Assembly: GCA_900551355.1 (NCBI GenBank)
Contig: URVR01000113.1
Location: 1 to 5,634, forward strand
Origin: an uncultured Eubacteriales bacterium
Lineage (GTDB): Bacteria; Bacillota; Clostridia; Oscillospirales; Oscillospiraceae
Direction of reading: 5' to 3'
Length of the DNA stretch: 5,634 nt
The translations under genes were made by a program, and so were the position numbers. Shown piece by piece: positions 1 through 5,592 of this stretch (its first letter is position 1; each line of letters begins with the position of its first letter). Below the pieces are notes generated by a model. It was given only the letters and a program-made list of their open reading frames with translations. It did no database searches and had not been told where the DNA came from.

Positions 1-38
1 TGCGATCGTCGGCAGCGTCAGATGTGTATAAGAGACAG
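1..38 (+). other. Nextera/Tn5 sequencing adapter (not genomic)
   Basis: Positions 6-19 read TCGTCGGCAGCGTC, the Illumina Nextera read-1 adapter. Positions 20-38 read AGATGTGTATAAGAGACAG, the 19-bp Tn5 mosaic end. The first five bases (tgcga) lie where the end of the i5 index would be. Biological sequence starts at 39. Translation of this end gives the hexapeptide MCIRDR on the plus strand, a familiar adapter-derived false protein start. Confidence 0.98.
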
Positions 39-282
39 GCACCGTACCCGCCGGGTTGATGGCGGCCAGTCCCGCCGCCAGGTCGCGGGCGCGCTCCACC
101 GTGGTGAAGCCCCAGCCGTCCCGGTCGGCGATGTGCCGCCGGATGCGGGCCAGATCCTCGTCGTCGTGGGGCTCCATGGTGGCCCAGTAGTACAGCGGCA
201 CATTTTTACCCAGCAGTTTGGCGATCCGTTGGGCGGTGCTGCTCTTGCCGCTTTTGCAGCCGCCGATGAACAGTAATCTCAT
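39..282 (-). CDS. cobU: Adenosylcobinamide kinase / adenosylcobinamide-phosphate guanylyltransferase, N-terminal 81 residues (3' end cut by adapter)
   Basis: CobU phosphorylates adenosylcobinamide and then transfers GMP from GTP to give AdoCbi-GDP, the activated corrin half used in cobamide nucleotide-loop assembly in the cytoplasm. The visible protein begins MRLLFIGGCKSGKSS. It has a Walker A P-loop at residues 7-14 (G7, G12, K13, S14), the family block WATMEPHDDEDLARIRRH at 33-50, and then a W..TTVE motif at 57-63. H50 is in the position expected for the guanylylated histidine (His46 in Salmonella CobU, from family knowledge). The family is about 170-190 residues long, so roughly the first half is present and the rest lies beyond the adapter junction at 39. 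The ATG overlaps the cobT stop as ATGA, with GGAGGG (286-291, minus strand) inside the cobT end as ribosome binding site. This supports the start and translational coupling. Family identity is confident; two activities are assumed from the family. Confidence 0.93.
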
Positions 283-1382
283 GCACCCTCCACCGTAAAG
301 GCGTCCATTGCCCGTATCTCTTCCAGATAGCCGTCCTCGATGGAGGCCTCATCAAAGGTAGCCATGCCCCGCATCACGCCGCAGGCGCCCTCCAGCACAC
401 GGAACAGCAGGGGACATCCGCTGCCCTCGCCCAGCCGCATCCCCAGATGCAGGCAGGGCGTCAGACCCAGCTCCTCCGCCGCAATGCGGTAGCCCACCTC
501 ATAGGAGTCATGGGACAGGAACAGGTAGTCTCGCACCGCCGGACACAGCCGTACGGCGCACAGCGCCGCCGCGATGGAGATGAAGCCGTCCACCGCCGCC
601 GGTACCCGCTCATGGGCGCAGCCCAGAAACGCGCCGGTCATGGCGGCGAGATCCAGTCCGCCTACCCCTGCCAGCACGCCGATCACGTCGTTCTTATCGG
701 GGCGGTGCAGCGCCAGCGATTGCCGCAGCACCTCCTTCTTCCGCAGGAAGCCCTCGTCGGTCAGTCCGCCGCCCCGGCCTGTCACGGCCTCCACGTCCGC
801 GCCGGTGAGAGCTGCCAGCACCGCCGACGAGGTGGTGGTGTTGCCGATGCCCATCTCGCCGATGCCCAGCGCCGTTACGCCGTCGGCCTTGGCAAGCGCC
901 GCCTGCTCCATACCGGCGGCCATGGCCTCCAGCACCTGCCGGCGGGTCATGGCGTCCTCCCGGACGATGTTGCCGGTGCCGCGCCGTACCTTCCGGTCGA
1001 GGATGCCCACCGGCGGCACGTCGCCGTCGATGCCCACATCCACCACCGCCACGTCGTCGCCGAAGGCTGCCGCCATGGCGGACATACCGGTTTTGCGGAA
1101 GGTCATGTTCACCGCCTGCTGCAAGGTCACCGACGGCGGCGTACAGGATACGCCCTCGGCCACCACGCCGTTGTCGGCGGCGAACACCGCCACGCGGCAC
1201 TTGTCCATGGCGGGGCATACCTGCCCGGTCACGCCTGCCAGCCGGATAGACAGCTCCTCCAGCTGCCCCAGACTGCCCGGCGGCTTGGCCAACTGTGCCT
1301 GCCGCCGCCGCGCCGCGTCCATGGCCGTCTCGTCGGCGGGACGGATGGCCTCGATATATGCCAGCAGTTCCTGCTCTGTCAT
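279..1382 (-). CDS. cobT: Nicotinate-nucleotide--dimethylbenzimidazole phosphoribosyltransferase CobT (367 aa)
   Basis: CobT transfers phosphoribose from nicotinate mononucleotide to a lower-ligand base such as 5,6-dimethylbenzimidazole, making the alpha-riboside phosphate for the cobamide tail. The protein is full length for the family (about 350 aa). Visible signatures are KPPGSLG at 33-39, the AADNGVVAEGVS block at 69-80, the glycine-rich GIGEMGIGNTT at 173-183, GRGGGLTDEG at 202-211 and RLGEGSG at 316-322. E319 corresponds to the catalytic glutamate (Glu317 in Salmonella). The start at 1382 (MTEQELL) is chosen because GGAGG at 1390-1394 lies 7 nt upstream. The in-frame ATG at 1388 is only 1 nt from that site, and the one at 1418 lies inside the preceding gene. 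There is a 2-nt gap after the TIM-barrel gene and a 4-nt overlap with cobU, so it is the middle gene of an operon. Base specificity cannot be read from the sequence. Confidence 0.96.
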   Translation of the reverse strand: MTEQELLAYIEAIRPADETAMDAARRRQAQLAKPPGSLGQLEELSIRLAGVTGQVCPAMDKCRVAVFAADNGVVAEGVSCTPPSVTLQQAVNMTFRKTGMSAMAAAFGDDVAVVDVGIDGDVPPVGILDRKVRRGTGNIVREDAMTRRQVLEAMAAGMEQAALAKADGVTALGIGEMGIGNTTTSSAVLAALTGADVEAVTGRGGGLTDEGFLRKKEVLRQSLALHRPDKNDVIGVLAGVGGLDLAAMTGAFLGCAHERVPAAVDGFISIAAALCAVRLCPAVRDYLFLSHDSYEVGYRIAAEELGLTPCLHLGMRLGEGSGCPLLFRVLEGACGVMRGMATFDEASIEDGYLEEIRAMDAFTVEGA

Positions 1383-1384
1383 GC

Positions 1385-2152
1385 TCATTCCTCCAGATAT
1401 CTCCGCTGCGCCAGCCACTCAAGAGACGGCGCGCAGTCCTGATTTTCGATGGTAAAGGTGGCCGTCGGACATTGATCCAACAGCGTATCCAGCACCTGCT
1501 CCATGGGGATCGTCCCCTGCCCCAGCGGGTCGTGGAGATCCCAAGCCCCCAGATTGTTGTGCAGGTGTATGTGCCGCAGCCACGGCGCCATGGGCGCGAT
1601 CCACGCCAAGGGCGGCGTTTTGCTGGTGGAGGCATTGGCGTGTCCTACGTCCAGACACAGCTCCAGCCGGGGATCGTTCACCTGCCCGGCGATCTGCACC
1701 AGCATCTCCGGCCCCGGCTCCATCACGTTCTCCACCGCCAGCACCATGCCCTCCGGCACGTCCGCCAGCAGCTCCCGCCAGAACAGCACCGACTGCTCCA
1801 CGAACCACTCTGGGAAGTATACCAGCGGGATGAAGCCGCCGTGTACCACAAGGCGCGTCACGCCCAACGCCTGCGCCGTTTCGATGGTCTGGCGGAACCG
1901 GTGCAGCGCCGTCGCGCGCACCAGCGGGTCGATGGAGCAGGGGGACAGCTCGGCAAACGGCGCGTGGAGCCATAGATGCCGGACACCCTCGATCTGCCGG
2001 CGCACCAGCGCCATGGCGTCCGGCTGCTCCAGCCGGGGCGCCCAGCAGAATTCCGTGATCTCAAAGCCGAGGCCGCGCTGCTTGGCCAGCTCCGCCGCGC
2101 GGCTGTCCATTCCGGACAGATGCAGTTTTTTTCGCAGCTCCCTCCGCTCCAA
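1385..2152 (-). CDS. Sugar phosphate isomerase/epimerase-like TIM-barrel protein (255 aa), first gene of the cobT-cobU operon
   Basis: This is a xylose-isomerase-like / endonuclease IV-like TIM-barrel protein. It shows the usual spaced metal-ligand candidates: H63 in LHAP, H104 in VVHGG, E141 in AVEN, D168 and H171 in CLDVGHAN, H196/H198 in HIHLHNN, and E236 in TIEN. There is no signal peptide or membrane segment, so it is probably a cytosolic metal-dependent enzyme. The substrate is unknown. The chosen start is TTG at 2152, because AGGAGG (2160-2165, minus strand) is 7 nt upstream. The upstream in-frame TTG at 2182 falls between the promoter -10 box and the predicted transcription start, so it cannot be used from that promoter. 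It ends 2 nt before cobT, so a role near cobamide lower-ligand or ribose-phosphate chemistry is possible, but that is inference from context only. The fold family is secure; the function is not. Confidence 0.85.
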   Translation of the reverse strand: MERRELRKKLHLSGMDSRAAELAKQRGLGFEITEFCWAPRLEQPDAMALVRRQIEGVRHLWLHAPFAELSPCSIDPLVRATALHRFRQTIETAQALGVTRLVVHGGFIPLVYFPEWFVEQSVLFWRELLADVPEGMVLAVENVMEPGPEMLVQIAGQVNDPRLELCLDVGHANASTSKTPPLAWIAPMAPWLRHIHLHNNLGAWDLHDPLGQGTIPMEQVLDTLLDQCPTATFTIENQDCAPSLEWLAQRRYLEE

Positions 2153-2159
2153 GGCCGCC

Positions 2160-2165
2160 CCTCCT
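2160..2165 (-). promoter_or_regulatory. Ribosome binding site selecting the TTG start of the TIM-barrel gene
   Basis: AGGAGG on the minus strand lies 7 nt before TTG at 2152-2150. It is a perfect anti-SD match and is the main reason to take a non-ATG start here; the first ATG in frame (2110) has no such site at proper spacing. Confidence 0.8.
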
Positions 2166-2184
2166 CTCAGGTATTTCAGCAAGG

Positions 2185-2213
2185 ATTATAGCATATCCCG
2201 GCGAAAATACAAA
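2185..2213 (-). promoter_or_regulatory. Extended -10 promoter of the TIM-barrel/cobT/cobU operon
   Basis: Read on the minus strand, TATAAT at 2190-2185 is preceded by TGC, giving the extended -10 motif TG-N-TATAAT. A weak -35 candidate (TTTGTA, 3 of 6 consensus) lies 17 bp upstream, so the extended -10 would have to compensate. Transcription should start near 2178, giving a leader of about 26 nt before the TTG start. No riboswitch fits in that leader. Confidence 0.7.
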
Positions 2214-2237
2214 CCCCCAAAACCTGCCGCCTTCCGG

Positions 2238-2266
2238 AAAAAGACAGCTTCCCGCTGCTCTTTTTT
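2238..2266. other. A/T-flanked hairpin between divergent promoters
   Basis: AAAAAGACAGC (2238-2248) can pair with GCTG and TCTTTTT (2254-2265) around loop TTCCC with one bulged C, followed by a T run to 2266. It resembles a weak two-way intrinsic terminator, but only four of its pairs form the stable CAGC/GCTG core. It lies in a non-transcribed gap between outward-facing promoters, so any role would be blocking stray transcription. Function is uncertain. Confidence 0.3.
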
Positions 2267-2276
2267 GCGTGTGCCC

Positions 2277-2305
2277 TTGCATGCACTGCGGAAAGATGGT
2301 ATGAT
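2277..2305 (+). promoter_or_regulatory. Probable sigma-A-type promoter of ychF
   Basis: TTGCAT (2277-2282) and TATGAT (2300-2305) are separated by 17 bp. The -10 matches consensus at 5 of 6 positions; the -35 is weaker (TTG conserved). The predicted start is near 2312, about 28 nt before the ychF ATG. Prediction only. Confidence 0.55.
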
Positions 2306-2339
2306 ATGTGTTCAAGAAAGATAAGGGAGGCCATCCTCT

Positions 2340-3455
2340 ATGAAATTAGGTATCGTGGGTCTGCCCAACGTGGGCAAGAGCACCCTGTTCAACGCCATTA
2401 CCAACGCCGGTGCGGAGAGCGCCAACTATCCGTTCTGCACCATTGAGCCAAACGTGGGCGTGGTGGCCGTGCCGGACGCGCGGCTGGACAAGCTGGCGGA
2501 GATGTATCAGCCGGACAAAAAGACCCCGGCGGTCATTGAGTTCGTGGACATCGCCGGCCTGGTGAAGGGCGCCAGCCAGGGCGCGGGTCTGGGCAACAAA
2601 TTCCTGGAGAACATCCGCCGCACCGACGCCATCGTCCATGTGGTGCGCTGCTTCGACGACGAGAACATCATGCACGTGGTGGCGGACGCCAGCCAGAACG
2701 TGCCCGTGGACCCGCTGGGCGACATCGGCACCATTGATCTGGAGTTGATCATGGCCGACCTGGAGATGGTGAACCGTCGGGTGGAGAAGGCGGCCAAGGC
2801 CGCCAAGGGCGACAAGAAGTTCCTCCGCGAGGCGGATGTGTTCAAGGCACTGGCCGCTCATCTGGATGCCGGAAAGTCCGCCCGCACCTTCGAGTGCGAC
2901 AAGGAGGACCGCGCCATCATCGAGACGGCGGACCTGCTGAGCTTGAAGCCCATCATCTACGCCGCCAACATGGATGAGGACGGCTTTGCCAACTACGAGA
3001 GCAACGGCTACTTCCAGTCCGTCCGGGATCTGGCGGCCAAGGAGGGAGCACAGGTGCTGCCCATCTGCGCCAAGCTGGAGCAGGACATCGCCGAGCTGGA
3101 CGATCCCGAGGAGCGGGCTATGTTCCTAGCTGACCTGGGTATCGAAAAATCCGGCCTTGACCGGCTGATTCAGTGCTCCTACGACCTGCTGGGCCTCATC
3201 TCCTTCCTGACCTACGGCAAGGACGAGTGCCGCGCCTGGACCATCAGAAAGGGCACCAAGGCGCCGCAGGCCGCCGGCAAGATCCACTCCGACATCGAGC
3301 GGGGCTTTATTCGGGCCGAGACTATCAATTTCGACGAGATGATGGCCTGCGGCGGCAGCGTGGCCGCTGCCAAGGAGAAGGGCCTGCTGCGCTCCGAGGG
3401 CAAGGAGTATGTGGTCAAGGACGGCGACATGATCTACTTCCGGTTCAACGTATAA
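2340..3455 (+). CDS. ychF: Redox/ribosome-associated P-loop NTPase YchF (Obg family, 371 aa)
   Basis: YchF (Ola1 in eukaryotes) is a near-universal Obg-family NTPase that binds ribosomes and prefers ATP over GTP; it has been linked to translation and oxidative-stress responses. The G1 motif GLPNVGKST is at residues 7-15, the G2 region PFCTIEPNVG at 31-40, and G3 DIAGL at 70-74. In the G4 position NMDE at 210-213 replaces NKxD, the family hallmark that explains relaxed base specificity. A helical insert with charged repeats (about 135-170) follows the G3 region. The C-terminal TGS domain covers about 285-371, including RAWTIRKGTKAPQAAGKIH and RGFIRAE. Length matches the family (about 363-370 aa). 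GGGAGG at 2325-2330, 9 nt upstream, supports the ATG. It seems to be transcribed alone, between its own promoter and a hairpin terminator, and diverges from the cobamide operon. No functional link to the neighbours is implied. Confidence 0.98.
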   Translation: MKLGIVGLPNVGKSTLFNAITNAGAESANYPFCTIEPNVGVVAVPDARLDKLAEMYQPDKKTPAVIEFVDIAGLVKGASQGAGLGNKFLENIRRTDAIVHVVRCFDDENIMHVVADASQNVPVDPLGDIGTIDLELIMADLEMVNRRVEKAAKAAKGDKKFLREADVFKALAAHLDAGKSARTFECDKEDRAIIETADLLSLKPIIYAANMDEDGFANYESNGYFQSVRDLAAKEGAQVLPICAKLEQDIAELDDPEERAMFLADLGIEKSGLDRLIQCSYDLLGLISFLTYGKDECRAWTIRKGTKAPQAAGKIHSDIERGFIRAETINFDEMMACGGSVAAAKEKGLLRSEGKEYVVKDGDMIYFRFNV

Positions 3456-3471
3456 ACAGCACACAGAGAGC

Positions 3472-3504
3472 GACGGCGCGGAGAAATTCTCCGCGCCGTC
3501 TTTT
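3472..3504 (+). terminator. Intrinsic terminator after ychF
   Basis: A perfect 12-bp GC-rich stem (3472-3483 with 3489-3500, core GACGGCGCGGAG) closes a 5-nt AAATT loop and is followed by TTTTC. It begins 17 nt after the ychF stop codon. The T run is short, but the stem is very stable. Confidence 0.88.
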
Positions 3505-3614
3505 CGTGCCGTGAAACCGCAATGGAGGACGATAATGTAGCGCTGTAAAGCGCGACTTAGGCATAATATCTAAAAAACAGGATAAATTTTCTCCCTCCGA
3601 TCCGCAAAAAGTTC

Positions 3615-3643
3615 TTGTTAATAAATTATCATCACGGTATAAT
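3615..3643 (+). promoter_or_regulatory. Strong sigma-A-type promoter of the amino-acid permease
   Basis: TTGTTA (3615-3620), a 17-bp spacer and a perfect TATAAT (3638-3643) lie in an AT-rich stretch. The predicted start is near 3650, leaving a leader of about 57 nt before the ATG at 3707. This placement argues against the GTG at 3656 as a start, since it would be about 6 nt from the 5' end. Confidence 0.8.
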
Positions 3644-3651
3644 AGGAATGC

Positions 3652-3673
3652 GATTGTGAAATCCGTCACAATC
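3652..3673. promoter_or_regulatory. Perfect palindrome GATTGTGA-N6-TCACAATC (CRP/FNR-like operator candidate)
   Basis: The half-sites GATTGTGA (3652-3659) and TCACAATC (3666-3673) are perfect inverted repeats around aatccg. The core TGTGA-N6-TCACA is identical to the classical CRP consensus. The site spans about +3 to +24 relative to the predicted start, where a bound protein would block transcription. The same sequence could instead form an 8-bp hairpin at the 5' end of the mRNA. The repeat is directly visible; the cognate regulator is inferred and none is encoded in the window. Confidence 0.6.
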
Positions 3674-3706
3674 AAAACGAGGAGAGAAATCAGAAAGGAA
3701 ACAAGT

Positions 3707-5041
3707 ATGGAAAAACGGTATACCCTGCCTGTGGCCATTGCACTGGTGGTAGGCACAGTCATCGGCTCCGGCGTGTTCTTCAAGGCCGAAGCTGTCCTGA
3801 CGAAGACCGGCGGTAATCTGTCTGTCGGTATTCTGGCGTTCATCATCATGGGCGTCGTCATGATTATCAGCGCCTGCACCTTCGGCGTCGTGGCCCAGAG
3901 CCACGAGGGCGTGGAGGGCCTGGTGGGCTACGCTGCCGCCTCCTGCGGCAAGACCTACAGCTACTATGTGGGCTGGTTCATGGCTGTCATTTATTACCCC
4001 TCCCTGGTGTCCGTGCTGAGCTGGCTGCCCGCCCGCTACTTCGGTGTGCTGATGGGCTGGGACGACGCCGTGGTGGGCGGCCGCACCATGATGCTGGCCG
4101 GCGTGTTCATGGTCGTCACCTACACCATGAATGCTCTGGCTCCCAAGCTGGCCGGTAAGTTCGCCATCTGCACCACCATCATCAAGCTGATCCCCCTGCT
4201 GCTCATGGCTGTTGTGGGCACCATCGTGGGCCTGACCAACGGCATGACCGAGTTCAACTTCTCCAATGTCGTCACCGAGATGCCCTTCACCGAGGGCCTG
4301 TTCGGCGCCATCGTGTCCCTGGCCTTCGCCTTTGAGGGCTGGATCTGCGCCACGTCCATCGGCACCGAGCTGAAGGACTCCAAGAAGAACATGCCCCGCG
4401 CCCTGCTGATCGGCACCGTCATCGTCGCCATCGTGTACGTGATCTACTACATCGGCCTGGCCGGTGCGGTGGAGTCCGAGGTCATGATGGCCGGCGGCGA
4501 GGCCGGCGCCAAGATCGCGTTCCAGAACATCTTCGGCCAGGTGGGCGGCGCGGCCATCTTCGTGTTCGTCGTTATCTCCTGCTGGGGCACCTGCAACGGC
4601 CTGACCATGGCCGTGACCCGCGGCATGTTCGACCTGGCGGCTGAGAGCAACAGCCCCAAGCTGGCCATGTTCAAGAACGTGGATCCCAACACCAACATGG
4701 CCAACAACTCCGCCGTGTTCGGTCTGCTGGTCAGCTCCCTGTGGCTGCTGTACTTCTACGGCGGCGCCATCATGGAGGGCTTCGGTCCCTTCAAGTTCGA
4801 CTCCTCCGAGCTGCCCATCATCACCCTGTACGCCATCTACATCCCCATCTATATCGCGCTGCTGAAGCGCAAGGATCTGGGCGGCTTCCAGGGCAGGGTC
4901 ATGCCCGTTCTGGCCATCCTGTGCTCCGTGTTCATGGTCTTTGCGGCCATCTACTCCCACAAGATGAACGTGGTGTACTACCTGATCGTGTTTGTGGTCA
5001 TCGAGATCATCGGCTCGTTCTTCCGGGGCAAGAAGGCGTAA
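3707..5041 (+). CDS. APC-superfamily amino-acid permease, 12 TM (444 aa)
   Basis: This is an integral membrane transporter of the amino acid-polyamine-organocation superfamily, expected to move an amino acid across the cytoplasmic membrane by symport or exchange. TM1 contains GTVIGSGVFF (16-25), the unwound glycine motif (G20, S21, G22) that contacts substrate in LeuT-fold APC proteins. TM6 carries FAFEGWICAT (207-216), followed by the cytoplasmic loop ELKDSKKNMPRA (221-232), a typical APC signature. About 12 hydrophobic segments can be counted, at roughly 8-26, 38-62, 82-105, 127-145, 150-174, 196-216, 232-253, 280-303, 335-352, 368-386, 399-416 and 421-438. The C terminus RGKKA should be cytoplasmic. 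The ATG at 3707 is chosen over GTG at 3656 because AAGGA (3695-3699) lies 7 nt upstream and the protein then begins MEKRYTLPVA just before TM1. It is closed by its own terminator, so probably monocistronic. Substrate cannot be assigned. Confidence 0.92.
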   Translation: MEKRYTLPVAIALVVGTVIGSGVFFKAEAVLTKTGGNLSVGILAFIIMGVVMIISACTFGVVAQSHEGVEGLVGYAAASCGKTYSYYVGWFMAVIYYPSLVSVLSWLPARYFGVLMGWDDAVVGGRTMMLAGVFMVVTYTMNALAPKLAGKFAICTTIIKLIPLLLMAVVGTIVGLTNGMTEFNFSNVVTEMPFTEGLFGAIVSLAFAFEGWICATSIGTELKDSKKNMPRALLIGTVIVAIVYVIYYIGLAGAVESEVMMAGGEAGAKIAFQNIFGQVGGAAIFVFVVISCWGTCNGLTMAVTRGMFDLAAESNSPKLAMFKNVDPNTNMANNSAVFGLLVSSLWLLYFYGGAIMEGFGPFKFDSSELPIITLYAIYIPIYIALLKRKDLGGFQGRVMPVLAILCSVFMVFAAIYSHKMNVVYYLIVFVVIEIIGSFFRGKKA

Positions 5042-5060
5042 CGCCTCTCTGCTGACAAGT

Positions 5061-5098
5061 AAAAAGACACCGGCTCCCCAGAGCCGGTGTCTTTTTTT
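5061..5098 (+). terminator. Strong intrinsic terminator after the permease
   Basis: A perfect 16-bp inverted repeat (5061-5076 with 5081-5096) has core GACACCGGCTC and loop CCCA, and is followed by T7. It starts 19 nt after the permease stop. The A5/T7 flanks make it symmetric, so it could work on both strands, although no minus-strand gene is seen to its right. Confidence 0.95.
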
Positions 5099-5154
5099 GT
5101 GTACCGGGAACGAAGAGCCGCCTTTTTTCGACAGGCTTCGCACTGTATCTGTGT

Positions 5155-5160
5155 TATCAT
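5155..5160 (+). promoter_or_regulatory. Possible -10 box for the signal-peptidase-like gene
   Basis: TATCAT matches the -10 consensus at 5 of 6 positions and lies after the permease terminator and 26-31 nt before the start codon. No good -35 is found at 16-18 bp; TCGACA at 5128-5133 would need a 21-bp spacer. An independent promoter is expected here because of the terminator, but this one is weak. Confidence 0.3.
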
Positions 5161-5185
5161 ACCTGCGGCGACAGGGGGGATGTCC

Positions 5186-5592
5186 ATGGAAAAGGGGGAT
5201 GCCGTGCCGGTGCGGGACTCGCGGGAGGAAGACGCGGCCCGCACCCGGCGTCTGGCACTGGCGCTGCTGCTGCGTCTTGCGGCAGCGGCGGCAGCGCTGG
5301 CGGTGCTGCTGGGCGTGGTGCTGCTGGTGACGCAGGCCCGGGGACAGAATATGTTCCCCGCCGTAAAGGACGGCGACCTGCTCATCGCCTACCGGCTCCA
5401 GCGCCGGTGGGCGCAGGACGACGTAGTGCTGTACCGGCAGGGGGACACGCTGTGCGTGGGCCGGGTGGCAGCTGTAGGCGGCGATGTGGTGCTGCTGGAT
5501 GAAAGTGGAGAGCTGCGGGTCAACGGGACGCTCCACACAGGCGAGATCCCCTATGCCACCTACCCGGCGGAGGGGCTGACGTACCCCTACAC
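5186..5592 (+). CDS. S26 signal-peptidase-fold membrane protein lacking catalytic Ser and Lys (SipA-like), 3' end cut by adapter
   Basis: The first 135 codons of a signal-peptidase-I-like protein are present. A charged cytoplasmic stretch (residues 1-22, ending RTRR) is followed by one Ala/Leu-rich membrane segment at about 23-49 and an extracytoplasmic domain. Box B reads GQNMFPAVKDGD at 53-64, where active enzymes have SM.P, so N55 replaces the nucleophile Ser. Box D reads VGRVAAVGGDVV at 91-102, where active enzymes have KRV.G.PGD, so G92 replaces the general-base Lys. The RVNG strand (111-114) fits the family. The combination and the 37-residue spacing resemble streptococcal SipA (Asp and Gly at these positions), a non-catalytic protein needed for pilus assembly. 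The 5186 ATG has AGGGGG 6 nt upstream; the in-frame ATG at 5180 abuts that site. Genomic sequence stops at 5592. Fold is confident; a chaperone-type role is inference. Confidence 0.85.

Noticed and set aside
1..38. Tn5 mosaic ends read as a transposon with inverted terminal repeats
   Set aside because: The mosaic ends are joined to Illumina read-1 adapter and index bases, there is no transposase, and the interior is ordinary chromosomal genes.
22..276. Plus-strand open frame starting MCIRDR
   Set aside because: Its start lies in the Tn5 mosaic-end adapter and the rest is antisense to cobU.
447..1442. 331-codon plus-strand open frame opposite cobT
   Set aside because: Shadow of cobT: low-complexity His/Arg/Gly-rich translation, no recognisable motif, no ribosome binding site.
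1385..2182. Longer TIM-barrel reading frame starting at TTG 2182
   Set aside because: That codon lies between the -10 box and the predicted transcription start; AGGAGG sits at proper distance from TTG 2152 instead.
3522..3548. Tiny plus-strand ORF (MEDDNVAL) after the ychF terminator
   Set aside because: Eight codons, no ribosome binding site, no promoter at suitable distance.
3656..3706. GTG start adding 17 residues to the permease
   Set aside because: It lies within the palindrome and about 6 nt from the predicted 5' end with no ribosome binding site, while ATG 3707 has one and begins directly before TM1.
3632..5536. 634-codon open frame on the minus strand across the permease and signal-peptidase-like gene
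   Set aside because: It is antisense to two well-supported genes, passes through both of their promoters and a terminator, and has a His/Gly/Asp/Gln-rich composition typical of the reverse of GC-rich genes.
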